Shown here: piece after piece, positions 1-13,700 of the stretch | How positions within the stretch are numbered: the stretch's first letter is position 1 | Layout: every line of letters starts with the position of its first letter | Assembly: GCA_002633005.1 (NCBI GenBank) | Contig: NMRA01000191.1 | Span: 396,077 to 460,076 of the forward strand | Source: Phoronis australis | Lineage: Eukaryota > Phoronida > Phoronidae | Direction of reading: 5' to 3' | Length of the DNA: 64,000 nt | Notes under the pieces: model-generated | The model's database searches: none | What the model saw: the letters and a program-made list of their open reading frames with translations, nothing else | Told to the model about the DNA's origin: nothing | Translations under genes and position numbers: made by a program

Positions 1-3000
1 CTGCTTGGCTGTTTTTAAACCTATTGTATTTTTCTAACTGAATGCGTTGTATTCAATCAATAACTATTCGTGCAGTTGTTGTTTGTTTATATAAATGTTG
101 AAAATGTGCCAATGGCGTAAACATTCATTCTGTGGTACAGTGTAGATTGTACTTATAATGTGCTTCAAGTTTGGTATATCATATCATTTACTTTAAACGA
201 CACAACACGTTAGTTCTTTTGCGCAGAGTTTGTTAGATTTATTTTGGTGTGATTTGTTTGAACGGTAAACTGATGATTACTTACTTTTTTAACTTTGACG
301 CCATTTGAAATCACACGATGCAAGATTACTTTTGTGAGCATCTATTTACGGTAAAAATTCTTCAGTTTTTTACAATAATTAGATAATTGTTAAAATTGCC
401 ATATTTCTATTTTTTCAGAGCCTTACCACATCGCTGCAAATACTCAAAATTTTACCAAATGTTGGTTGGTAATAGCTACACCATACAAACCATGCTAAAA
501 GCAAAGTAAATTTTCGTGAAAAGTTATTTTTGTTGAGAAATTTGTCAAAATGAAATTTCACCTGTTCGTCATATATTGTTCCAAATGGAAGAATTTTTGC
601 TGCAGTTCTTGGACATTTGTTTGAAGCGTTCTGGTTGATTTCCCCCAGGAAATACTTTTAACTTGCTTGTTATGTTTTTGTTTGCTGGCATGAGTGAAAA
701 CTGACATGCACTTTATCTTAGCTCTTGGTGGTATCATATGGCCATGTGCATAAATTACCCAAGATATTTTGAATTAACTTCAAATTTGCTAAAATTTGAT
801 TATTAAGTTGCGATAGTAAATAGGCTTTTGAAGCATATCTTATTAAGATTTAGGCGACTTATGTTGTAAAATTGCTCTTAAATTGTCCCTTGTGTGATTT
901 CTTGGCTGGGAAAGAATTGAGAGATCATTATGTCTTCAGACCAAGCTCATAAAATTTCAGGTGATGGTGTCACCTAAAATTGTATGAGATTGGTGTGAAG
1001 AAACCTGTTAGTCCGTGCCAGGCCCAATGATCATTTTGAACTGAGAAAGGAATAAGACAAGACCAGTTGTATAATGTAATGTAGATGGAGTAAATCATTA
1101 TCTTTGTTATAAAATACAGTGAAAAAAGTGCAGGCATAATGATGTACCTAATTTTTGTTGTCTTTTTCTTAAAAGTTTGTTTGAAGCAGACAAGGAGACC
1201 AACGAGTTTTCATGCAACAAAAATTCCTGGTATCTCATGGAGTTTGTGCGGACTTATAATTCAACCAGCCCAGTGTTTTTTTGCTAAAACAGTTTGTATT
1301 GTTATTGTGATACAATAGAACTTGCTCGAGTTGGACAAGCAGAAGTCGGGGTTTTTTTGCTTAACTTGGAAATCATTCCATGTTAGGGTTTTTCTAGTTT
1401 GTGTACTGAATCCTTCAGACAAGACGGATATCGCTTTATTTGGTTCATTTGGAATTGTGCAGGTTTTACCGTAATATGCTTTGTGCATTCCATTAAGCAT
1501 ATGTTTGACTAAAATTGCAGTGTTTCAGTTCCATACTTCAACATTGTCTAGAATTCATTGTGGGCACTTAGAAACCCATTTTCATTGTCTGGCAACACAC
1601 TATTAAGCTGTAATCGGTGTGGACATTATTATTTCTTTCCGACTTAAATTGGAGTGTTCTGTAGTTATTGGTAATGGTAACCTTTCTGTGTCTCGGCAGT
1701 AGAAATGAATTTTAATGAATGTTGGATATTTTCTATTTCTACAGGTGTCACTTTCTCGGGAATTAAATTCATTGGTGTACTGTGTGTAATGCTATTTTGA
1801 ATTGTAATAAATTGTACATTACTTGTTAAAGGTATGTGGGCAAAGTAAACATCCTTAAACTATGATTTGAGAAGACACATGGTGGTCATCAAACTTCCTC
1901 GGGCTAATGCAGCAGCTCACCAGCAACACTGTGATTTATAAATAGACAACCTAGTAGATCCAGGTCACATGAAATGAATAGACAAAATAATATGATTAGT
2001 CGATGTTTTTGCGGTGGCTGTGGCAACAGTTGCTACAATGCATCTTTACCCTGTTTTGAGATACCAGAAGACCATGTGTAAGCTGAAGGGTGCTATGCAT
2101 TAAGTATCACGATTCCTATGGGATTGTTGTCAGTTTGGTCTGCGTCTTATGGCGGTAAATTTTTTGAAAAATTAGCATATTGATGTGATGACAAGAGCTG
2201 GGAGTTGATAGGATGCGCTTTTGATCTCATTACAGGTTACTTGAATGTGTGCTTATCAAGCTCTGAAAAGTCCAGGTCTATATATTTTTGTAGAGTTAAA
2301 GATAATAATGCTTGGAATTATTTAAGCTGTGAACACCTCATATTCAAGGTAGACAATCTTTCTCCATCGTGACCCACGCGGGCGATCCCCAATTAAAAAC
2401 ATCCCTCTCGCTCAGTCCCAATTCTTTTCCTGCAACCTGTAGGTCTTTTCTCATAAACCGCAATTCACTTGTTGTCGTTTACTGAATGAAACTGCATTTT
2501 GCTTCCTGGCTAATGGGAAGCACAGGTTGCACTTTGTGCCTAGCATGTGCCTGCTACGCATCGAGCCTGTGTATCAAATGTAGCAAGCAGCTGTAACTAG
2601 GAACCTGTGGTGCATGAGAACTACAGCACGTAAGAAAATGGGAGTGTTCATGACAAAAGAATGCTGTAATGAGAACACCCTATTGTGAGGGAAGATTGTG
2701 TAGTCTATTTTTGAAGCCCCTTTACTTCAAACCATGAATATTCTCCTTTACATAACATTTCAGCCTTGCTGACCAATCATTTCGGTGGTGGCCATTAGTG
2801 TTCGAGATTAAACCCACTGACCACGTACACTCACATCATGTTACATGGTCTTTCCTGATCTCATTTTTTTTCTCGAAAGAACCCTGCTCTGCAGAACGCA
2901 TGAATTTCGAAAATTAATCAAGTTTATTGTTTTGTCTTGAGCAGTCAAACAAAAAATGTTTTGAATGTATGAACTGCATTTAGGAGAGGTTAAAACATAG

Positions 3001-3944
3001 AATGAGCAAACGCTACATAATCAAAATGCAAGCTTTAAAATAGTGACATATTGTGTAATGTTTTCATGAATAGTGCTCCCAATTTTCTAAAATTTAAGTT
3101 AAGACTGATGTTCCCCATCACCTCATCTACTAGTGTTTCAGTGCTCTTTTTAAAACTATTGTTTGAAATTCATAGCTGCAAAGCACTCTGCTACAGCCGT
3201 CATTTAAGAAAAACAATTGTATGGATAACTTATTATGCCCAGATATCTGAGCCAAAGATATTGAAACTGGCAATAAACTTGTTGTTCCTACAGAGTAGCT
3301 GAATTTGATTTTGACCTTTTACTACTATAAAATTGGCCTCGACATTGTGTCCAATTCAGATGAGAACTGATTTTTGGTATTGCAAAGAACTGACTCTTCC
3401 TACTGGATACTATGCTCGGTGAATAAAATGACTCGCGGTGACAAGTGAACTTGTGGAGCCTGGTCTCAACCAATAAGGAACTGTCAGTTCTTCCCAAGTC
3501 CAGAAATGACGGGTATTCTGAGGAAGGAACAATTTGAGACCATTTCACAACAGTTAGTGTCCAAACAAAAAACTGGTTTTGTTTGGAAAGTGGGTTTACT
3601 ATTGCTTTAAATTTTTACCAACACAAGCCGGTTAAACTTTTGTTTTTGCAAGTAAAAAACTGATTTGACACTGTCCAGCTCATCAAACAACATTGATGTC
3701 GGTTGTATGGGAGTTCACGTTACACTTGAAGGTGAGGGGGTTGATGAAAAGAGGACTATTAATGACAGGAGAGGGGAGTTAGGGGTTAGACTTGTGGTGA
3801 CATCATGTGATATATTAAAATATCTCCATCATAGTAAGTATCGTTGAGACATGTTTGGTGCTGACAATGTCCAACCACCATAAAACATTCGAACACCTGA
3901 ACTGTTTGTATTGCTAAAAACGAAATAATGACAGTTTACGGTAA
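1..3944. other. Unassigned A+T-rich region
   Basis: No exon of a recognised gene on either strand; short ORFs have random composition. A plus-strand AATAAA at 1806-1811 could end a 3' UTR of a gene lying before the window, but nothing else supports this. Around 3350-3550 a fold-back-like stretch holds opposed AAGAACTGAC and GTCAGTTCTT motifs resembling the repeat at 5044. Confidence 0.5.
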
Positions 3945-4733
3945 TAGTTGAAATTTTGTACTTTATTTCATTGCTGAGCACAACAATGGCAAATGCAACT
4001 GACAATTATAGAGATCAGTTCGTCATTATAATCATATAAAGACGGAATATCCAATGAACTGCCAGCTCCTCCAAAACATGAGGATTGGCTGCGACGACGT
4101 AATTAGAGGCTGGACCTGGAATACATTATGATGATGATGGTGGTAAAAAGTGTCAAATTTAGGTTGGAGTAATATGTGAACAATAGCTAAATATAGGAGT
4201 GCAAACTGACTTTCTCAAGTCGGATTCACATTTTCCCATTGATGCTGCACACAGTGAATAAAACAAGTTGTAAACGAAATTTTTATTTTCACGTTTTACA
4301 TCCCAATGATTACATATCGTCCATGTACGCTAGCTTGGTACACAACACAAACATCTTACTAAGCAAGTTGGCTTTACATTGCTTAAATTCTACTACCAAA
4401 CATAAGGAGGCCAGAGCCTTGACATTTTCAAATTTCCGAAATTATTCGTTCCTGTGCTAAATAATTTAAGGTTTTCTGGGTTTTACTGAACAACGCCAAT
4501 ATGATTGTACGAATCATTCAACCCAGCTCAAACAATAATACCGTTACTACTCCCAACTATGTATTTCCTTAAGCCACATGTCAAAGAATATCTCGTTCAC
4601 GTCAAGTTTTCAGTGGCACGAATAATCAGCGCACAGGAAATTCTTAACAAGACTTCGCCACTTCTGTTATGCGTCAAGTCGAGGCAATGAATCCACCCTG
4701 ATATTGTACCACCAACATCTACGCCAGCAAAGC
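3945..4733 (-). other. ANKHD1: Probable 3' UTR of the Mask gene
   Basis: Follows the proposed stop codon at 4736-4734. The first good minus-strand AATAAA reads at 3967-3962, which would place cleavage near 3945. Several other T-rich candidates exist on either side, so the end is approximate. No coding potential was recognised. Confidence 0.4.
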
Positions 4734-7700
4734 TCACTTCAACGTCGCTGACTGGTTCCAATTCCACTGCAATATACAAAAGTGGATATTTTAACACATG
4801 GTTACTTCCTGACTAGTAAAAATACCTGCAATTAATTCTTTGCTATCACTCAGCACTTTCAAGACAAACATATTTGGTCTCAAGGCAGAGTAATTCAAGA
4901 ATTTATACAGTTGCACAAAGTAAAAACAAAGCCTCAAGTTGAAGCGCTTTCCATCGCAAAAACAGCTCTCGATTTAAAACACCAAGTTTATGAAGTTGGT
5001 CTCAAATTCTTAATAAGTTGGACGTGACATCACGGCTTCAAAAGAACTGACAGTTCATTATTACTCGAGACAAGGATCTACAAATTGACTTGTCACGGTG
5101 TGTCATTTTATGCATTGAGGAATAATGAACTATCACAAAACTCGAACAAATCACTTCTCAGGTTACCAAAAGAAGACATCAAGACGAATTTCCTAGCAGT
5201 AAGTGGTCTAAATCAGATGCTAGCTTCTCAGACAGAACACAGATTTACAAGTGTTGCACTACACAACCTACAGCTGGCTACAAATATGAGTAACTGAGGA
5301 AACGCACAGCTGGTAATTACATCCACCTAGTCTGCAGGTTTGCGTCCACATGACTGGTGCTGGGGCAAGTTACCCTAGAACAAGACGTCCTACCTCGGAT
5401 AAGGTGGGGGTAAACTGTCCCAGCATCCTCCAGGGGTAACTTGCTCTGGAGTAACTCGCAGTGTGGACGGCACTTAAGGGAAGAGGGTAGTTTATGGACA
5501 GAAAGAGGAGGGTGAGAACAGAGAAAGGGTGGAAGATAAAGAGAAGGGAAAATGAGAATAAGCACGAAAAATCACTATAACCACTTGGGACACTCAAATC
5601 CAAAATCATCTATCAGACTCTTTGTCATCACATTTCAAGCATGATTTGATGATTCTTCAAGGTTTTAGTAGACATACCTTCTTAGGGTCATCTGATGCAG
5701 ACACCTGTGGACTCCACATACTGTCTCCGCTCATCCCACCCATCAAACTACTCGGTCCATTGCTGAAACCTTGGTAACTGAGCCCACCGCCCTGCAAGAT
5801 TATGAAAACGGAAACATTTGAAAAAACAGGCGAGTCTTCCTGCAACACCTCACAAAAGAGACCTTAAACATAAGTGATTGAATTATATTCACTTAAAGCA
5901 TGTGTAGTGCATAAGAGTTTACCAGCAACAGGCAAATAGACTGATTAAATTATACACCTTTGAAATGCAATATTTAGCTAATAATGCAATAAGTTAACAA
6001 TAATAATAGAATAGATGGCGTAAAAACTGATGAAGTTAATGTTGGGACAGCTACATTGATAACTATTTGCCAAATACCTGGTATATGTTATCCACGTTTG
6101 AGCCGTCGTGATTCTCCAGAAACGTGGGCCCCATCAGTGTCCGACTAGACGGCCTGTCTTCAGGCGTGTGGGTGCGAGGTGGAGGAGTTACGGACGACAT
6201 GATGGACGAGGCCACAGATGACCCACTCCACTCAGTGCTGCCCTCTGTAGAACCAGAGAAATCAATTAATTTAACAACTAGAAGTACAAACTAAAAGCAA
6301 ATCTTGAAGAGAGCAGAATGCTGACTCAATAAATGTGCATGAAATATCCTGCGTTTGCTTTACAATTTATGCACATGCAACATGCCTTATCGAGTAAAAA
6401 TAAAATCTGATGATAGTTTAAAGTATTCTAGGGGTCAGTTAGGCTCCTTCACTTCACGTGGCAGATACAGAAACACTTACTTAATAAGGCATTTATCCTG
6501 GGAATCGCGGTTTTAAGACCAACTTTTTATTACATTATTGGAAAACAGGTGCAACATGCAATGCATTTTGCAAAACTCAGTGTGGAGCTTGATGTAATAA
6601 ACTTAAGTCAGTGATGCCAAGAACAGTCATAACCACAAAAAGGTCATTCATACCTGCATTGAAAGACCATATGCCGAGATCCCCCATGCCTGGCACTGCT
6701 GGCTTTTTTATCGTCCTCTCAGTACCTATAGGTCGAGGGAAAAGGCGCTCCTCCAGGGCAGAGTAGCAAGACTGATCTGTGGGGGATGGGGTCTTTGTGC
6801 TGGGTGCGGGTGATGCTGCAGGTAGTCCCGAGATCCTTGGTGAGACATTGTCTGGTTTGTGATTAGAGCCAGGAAGAGACGAGAGAACTGTGGCCCCAGG
6901 AGGCACAGGTGAGACTCCCGGCCGAGGCACCAGCTGTGTAGCTTGACTATGGTAGAGACCACTACCGACGGGAAACCCTTCCGAGCTGGGCAACTGAGAT
7001 CTCAGCGGGAACCCAGGAATGCCTGGCTGAGGGGGAAACCTTGGTCGACCAATCAAACCTGGTTGGGCAGGTGAGAACGCCGATGGCTGACCTTGATTTG
7101 GTATGCCGCCGAACTGAGCAGGGTTGGGGAAGCGTGACTGGTTCATCGGGTGCGCGCTGCCGAATTGGAACCCACTACTCCGTGACATAAAGTCAGGTGC
7201 GTTGGGATTTAGTGTACTCTCAATGGTTGGTAACGTCATTGGCTGGTCGGCTTTGGTGTACTCATCGCGGGTCAGAGACATTCCCCGCGGAGAAATATGA
7301 CTAGGGGTGGAGGTGGATGATCGTGGCGACGAGTTGGTTACAAACACAGGACTGGTCATGCTGCTGCCAGCTGTACCGGGCATGGAGTTCATCGAGACCA
7401 GCTGCTGTTGCTGTTCATACTCTTGGCCTGCTGATATGCGGAGAGGTCCCTTGGCACCAGGCGCTCGGGCCCAGCCATCCTCCATGGGATGTGAGCTGGA
7501 CAGTTGACCATTCAGAGGGAAGCCGGGTACACGGCTACCATCAGCGTTTGATGTATTGGTGTTGGGCGCCATGTTGGAAGCAGAACCGACCACAGAGGGA
7601 GGAGCGGCATAATTCAATCGGCTGTCATCTTCTATCTTGCCAGGGAACACTGGGGGTATGCCCCTCCGCATGAAGGGAGAATATTCTAAGCTTGAAGAGA

Positions 7701-10700
7701 CCGGGTTTTGGAAAGGCATGGGAATCAGAGGATTGGACAAAGATTTATCTTGTGTAACGGGCGCTCGACCACCTGGCGGCCCAATCGGTTGCGGGGGTAA
7801 TGGCTTCTGCATACTGTTGGACATCGTTGCGAACACTGTGTTGGTGAGTAACTGTGTAGTTGACGCCGATGTCATGGAGACAGTTGGCTTGGCAACGGGT
7901 CCAAGACCGGGGCCCGCAGTCATGGGAAACAGCTGGCGAGAGACTTTAGTGGGGCTCTTTGATGGTGACACCGACGAAGTGAATGTGGCCGATTTTAGCG
8001 GCTGTTGTTGCAAAGGTGCTTGTGGCACGTTGCCCCATGCAGGCACAGTGGCCTGGCTCACAACAGGGGGTGACATTTTCGGATGAGCTACGCTGTTGGC
8101 AGGTTCACTTGGACCGTTAGACATTGTTGCGGAAGTGGACGCAACAGTGGTGGTCGGCGGAACGAATGTGTCAATGGTCATGGTGCTCAGCGAGGGGGAC
8201 TTTGGCTTGGTTTTCGGCATAATCTCGCCCAGATCTTTATCGGGATCCTTGATCAGGGCAGTGATCAGGTTACATGCCTGCCGTGTAGCGTCAGCAGAAC
8301 CCCTATAAGGAAGCAGAGGAAGAGTCAAACAATGTATTCTAAGTTGCAGTTCAGATAATCTGTTTCTAAATATTTTAAGTTTCAGTAGAAACTGTCAAAT
8401 GAAAAAGGTTTTTTCCGTGAAGAATAAACACCTTCTTTGCACTTTATTACTGACTGGAAAGTGTGAAAGGCTTGCTACAAAGACTTGTGTTAGACGAAAA
8501 CACGTAATGTCTACCTTATCGTAATCGTTCTGTCGGTGGTTCCCTTCTGCTGTTTGTCGATTTCTATATGAGCTCCTGACACCTCTCGTATGGCGTTGAT
8601 ATTACAGCCACTTCGGCCAATGACGCGACTGATGGCCGTCGCTGGAACTGTTACTTTCTTAGATCTGTCGGGACAGAACAGGTGTTTAGTTTTGATCACA
8701 AAAAGTACACTCAAAAGTACTTTTTTCTAATGACCAACCCCAAGCCTAATGAGAGACACAAGACTCGTTAGGTGGTGCTGCAGAAGGAATGCTCCTCTTT
8801 TTAACAAATGAATAGACTGAGCAGAAAGCAGTTTATCAGCATGGGGCATCTATAGGCTAAGTGTCCCACGTGTCTACCTGAATGCAGGCATTTATTTATA
8901 TAGGTAAGACCGTTGTCACATGGCATCCCAGTAAAATCATAAGTCACCTACTAGCTTGCAAAATGAGTTTCCATGACTACATGATTATTTTCCTATTCCT
9001 CAGGTATTCCAGATTTTCCGTAGTGAATGCGAACCCCGTGATAGCCTTTCACAAGGACTGGTGGCATGAGAGCACCGTGCTGCCACATGGCTGTTTTAGA
9101 AGGCAACTCCACGTTGTAGTCATGGGAGGTTTTTTTTTGGTTCAGCAGAGCAAAATGAATAACGGATAGGGGAAATGTGAGTGAAAGAGGAGGCGCGGGC
9201 CCACAGTTTTTGGGGCAAATTTTCATTCTCACAAAACACACAGTCAAAACACTAGTTTCACGCATCACTACTTTCACCCTTGATCATCAGTCACATATCA
9301 ACGACATGTAAGGAATTTAAGTCTTTTTAAGGAATGTGACAAACAGTGCTGACTGACTACCCAAGCTGAAGAAATATGAGTTGACCTACTTTCTGACCAC
9401 TTCTTTCCATCCCTCCTCTCTCTTCTGACCCTTCTTTGGACTGGGTGTGACCGCTGGTGATCTCAGGCTGGGGTTGTTACTGACCGCCGACTTGACCGGG
9501 GTGAGTTTTAGAGGCGAGTCGAATGTATCCCTAGATATGAACAAACAAAACCAGTAAGACATTGACACCCAACAGATGTAAAAACTACAAATTATATCAA
9601 TACTGCTAGTCAAATAACAACATGCAAACAGAAACTATTGCACCAAAGGCCAATCTATATGTCAAAGTTATTGAATAGCTTAGAGAAAGGGCACATAATT
9701 AGCAACAGTCATTCAAGCAACTACAGAAGTTTCACATAAGGTAGTGACAACCTATTGGAACTTAACTGTGCTGGATGGCAATTTGATGTTTTTTGTCGGA
9801 CAAGAAAAACTAGTCTAACATAAAACACAGGTACAAGTTAACCAACTTAAACTTACAGCGAGCTGACACGACTGGACATCTTTTCATTCTTCGACTTTTC
9901 CTTCTTCGTTGGGAAGAGTGGCAAGTCTGGAATGTTTGGCGGAATGCCAAAATCATCCAAGTCTCCGATTCCTGAAAATTACCCACATTTTTTAATAATA
10001 GGCAACGTACAATACTTCATAAGTGTGGTTCTCAGGAAATGGTAAAATATTTAAACTGCCAATATACTTGAGTAAAGATCAAACACGTTCTTCTTAACTG
10101 AACTATGGATGGATAAAGTTTAACCACCATTCTCAATAACCGGAATAAAAATGAAAATGAATATTTTGGCTGAACTTCAGACATCATCACTTAGAAAGCA
10201 TTCATCAGCCACCAGTCTATGGCAATATCACGTCCATATCATTCCCTGCCTACAACAACACATCTAACAAAACTTTTGCGACGTTTAATAGCCTACCCGT
10301 GGTGCTGATATTCTTATTGGTGTTCTTGACAGTGGCAGCCTTCTTCCTGTTCTCTTTGTTGGCCTTGTTTGAGGACGACTTGGTAGTGGTGGTGGTGGTG
10401 CTGTTACTGTTGCCAAAGCTTGATGTAGTTGTGGTGGTGACAGTTTTAGTGCTAGACACTATGACTGTATGATTCCCACTACTGTTAGGACTACTGCTGG
10501 TGGTGGTGGTGGTGGCTGTGCCGATCATGGTGTAGGGGGAGGAGGATGGTGGGGCGGAGAGGGGGATCTCGGCAGGTGCGCGCTCTTTTTGCCGCTTATT
10601 CTTTTTGTTTCTGCTCTTCGTCTCACGACTGCTGGCGTTCTCATTCTCTCCGTTCTTTCTGTTATTCAGGTTCTTGTTTTCATTTTGCAGAGGCTCTGGA

Positions 10701-13700
10701 AATAAGAACAAAAGACGTGAACAAGTCTGCAAGGGCGGGCATGGACCAGCAGGTGGTAGAATGAGAAAGTATGAAAACAGATCTGTGAAAAAGCAAACGG
10801 AACAAAAAATAATACAAATGAACATGAACCCGTTTCCATGCTTTCAACGACTGTATTAACGAGGCCACTTTCAGATAGGAAAAAAATTCCCTAGCAAATA
10901 AGCAGTCACAAAGTTATAAATTTTTGGACTATTAACTGAAAAAGTGCAAAGCAATAACTTTTCTTCCTTCATAGATTTCAGTTTGTGTTCAGATTGATGG
11001 TATCAACTCACCTTCAGCTTGCACAGAAATGACAGTAGAACTCTTGTCATCCTCGACAGGTATTATGTCTGTCTGTTCCACTAGATCCACCTCGTCCACT
11101 TTGATGTCACCAATATCATTCTCATCAGGCTCAGGGGACGAGTTCTTACTGTAAAAACAAAGTTGACAAGTGTCGTCACACTCTAGTTAATGTGGACGCG
11201 GACTGACACGGACATTGATGAACCACCGTTGCAAGTAACAACCTGAATGACGGACTTTCATTTACCTTTAGCTTGTGTCACATTACCGCAGGCACACTAC
11301 TATTCCTGTAGGTTCACTCATGTCCCAAGGCCATGTTTGACACAGTAAACAAAATTGCCACGGGCAATAAAACAACAACAGATTAACAAGCTTTCCATTA
11401 TCCAGGGATCCCTCTACAGTGCTCTTTATTTGAATAGAGCACATTAACGGAGTTGTATTCTGCATTTTATGCAGATTCTCATTCACTTGCTAGCATCCAT
11501 CCACAACTAAGATCGAACTCAGATGAGTATGTGTCATATTTGTACAATGCTAAAGTGTCAGCTAGTAATGTCAGGATTTCAAACTGGGTCTCCCAAATAG
11601 AAGTCTGGAGGACAAACCACAGATCTACACAACGATCAGAGGGTCAGCTTCTACTTGAACTGGTGAACATGAGAATGATTTAGGATGCTCATAACACAAA
11701 CTTGTTGATCAACTATGGACCAATATTTACAACAGTTTGCTATTGCAGACAGGGGCCATTTTAGTACGTGAATAGATAGAAAACATAAAGATATTCACCA
11801 TAATTTGTGGAATGAAGGTACCTGGAGTAGTGTTTTAAACAACAGAAAATAAACTTAACAAGAACAACAAAATCCATGTACATGTTTTGAAGAGTCCACA
11901 TTTATGGTGCTCCTCTTTAAAGCCATGGAATTGGTTGATTGAATTGGTGCCAAAAAAAAAACAGACAAAGATGATGGCACTATGCACCCACATATAAATA
12001 TGTGGGCGCTTAATACTTATGAAATGACTAATCTCTCTAAAGTTTAAACTTGGTGCATAGGTTGCCAAACTCAAGACTTTTCCACGTGGCTAACTGACTG
12101 CAAACATTAAGGACACAGCTAGGACCACTGCTCCACCAGTAAATCTAAATCCCCTCACTATGTGAGCACCCCCCCTAGTAACTGCTCCACGTACCTGGCT
12201 TCCTTTTCTCGTTCCTGCTTCTCTTTCTTCTTCTGCCGTTTCTTCTCACGTTTCCTGGCGGCAGCCGCCCGCTTACTCTCCTCCTGTGTCCGCTCGCGCT
12301 CCAGCTGCTCCAGTAGGAACGAGGCGTTCTTGTTGGCCTCTGCTGCCTGACGGTCTTTGGCGTGCACAATGATGTCCATGCATTGGTGACATTTCTTAAG
12401 GATCTCCTGTTGAAGGAAGAAATTAGAAGTGTATTAAGAAGGTTGAAGACACCGAGGTATCCTATGGTAAACTGTTACAATTTTAGACACCACATGGACA
12501 CATGAAATTTTATTTTCTCATACCAAAATGAGGCTTTGCATTTCTAAGTTCTGTAATTCTTTGAAAAACTGGGGGCATTCACAACAATGCTTGAAGCCCT
12601 TGAAAAGTGAACAAAAAATGTAATTTTGACAAATATTTTTGGTCCCAAATTGGTGAGATTTTATCCTATCACACTTTTTCACACCCAGCTTAATGTCCTG
12701 CCCAGAGTTTGCACAAATTCACTACTGGACAACCCCACATTACGCCTAATGACCACCTCCCAATTTGTGTTTGTACTTGATAGGTTCAAGTCTGAAAAAA
12801 CACTTTTGGCATTACCGTTGAATGGGATGCACTCCTAGAAGTTGATAGCTTTGGCCAGAGTGACGAAGAGTCAAAAATTTTGCTGTTGTCGGCGAGACAA
12901 TTGCTGAACCAAGGATGGTAATTAAATATACTTAAAATACCCAGCCAATTATCAAGTGAGGTTTGGGTCACCATTAGAGAATTAGAGGGAGGCAACTGGT
13001 TAGATTCCACACTGAGTCTGATTTCAAAAGATCACCCCCTTTCTCGTCAGTAATGTCATTTCAACCTGAACAAGTACACGATGAGGCACTGAAAGACCAC
13101 ATGACACATGCACTAAAGTGTATAAAACTCCCATGATAATATTCATGTATTGACTGGCAATTCCAGGGTCTCCAGTAAACTGCAGATTGTAGCCTGTTAC
13201 ACAAATATCTAATGTTTAAAAAACAGAATATGAGTGCTTGCCTTGCTCAACACATGACCATATACATGATGTACACAACACAAGTGTTCTGTTACACCGC
13301 AGTAATACTGAGCAAACATGTACAACCCACATGAAAGCTACGTAGGTTGCATGCATGGAACTGGAAAATAGACCTGGAAAATGGTGGGAATCATGGCACT
13401 GTGGATGTTATACTTATTGAGCGATCTTAACAATTGAAAAAAGGTTTTATTATTGACTCTGTAAAATTCCTAGTAAACAAGCCATGGACTTCAGTCCTTA
13501 ACATTTGACTGTCACAGACACCAACGATGTGCAATATCAATTAAAGCCAGGAAGTTCATAGAGTTACTTGGCTATCATGACTAACAGCATATGCCATGAA
13601 TAAAAATCGCATGACTGCGGGTTTTACTTAAAAGCAAAAGACCTCCACAACTGTGGTGTGGTTACTGCAAGTTCTACAAGAAAAACTGTATACACAGCGA

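Larger units (their letters stand above)
4734..8200 (-). other. ANKHD1: Mask exons 26-29: Pro/Ser-rich C-terminal tail
   Basis: A low-complexity Pro/Ser/Gly/Gln tail, residues about 1940-2569. Two short conserved islands anchor it to the family: SRQLFP, matching the RQLF segment of vertebrate proteins, and RPIGTER followed by LGIWSFNAG, matching their PIGTER...GIWSF motif. Exon 27 is Ser/Thr/Pro-rich (SSVTPPPRTHTPEDRPSSRT). Exon 28 holds GGLSYQGFSNGPSSLMGGMS and MWSPQV. Predicted exon 29 adds WNWNQSATLK and a stop. This end diverges from the vertebrate end, so it rests on splice signals and phase only. Confidence 0.75.

Noticed and set aside
3665-3847. Small plus-strand ORF with mixed composition
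   Set aside because: Sixty codons, no similarity, and no splice or promoter context. Treated as noncoding.
4597-4765. Longer reading frame (VELEPVSDVEVSF...) through the last Mask exon
   Set aside because: It needs a phase that exon 28 does not supply. The phase-0 frame gives the short tail and stop instead.
5317-5609. Two overlapping minus-strand ORFs after Mask exon 28
   Set aside because: They read through a fold-back repeat and a pyrimidine-rich intron stretch. Exon 28 already ends at a good donor, and no family similarity follows.
7307-8358. Plus-strand ORFs of up to 149 codons opposite Mask exon 26
   Set aside because: They are antisense shadows of a long Pro/Ser-rich coding exon that is firmly assigned on the minus strand.
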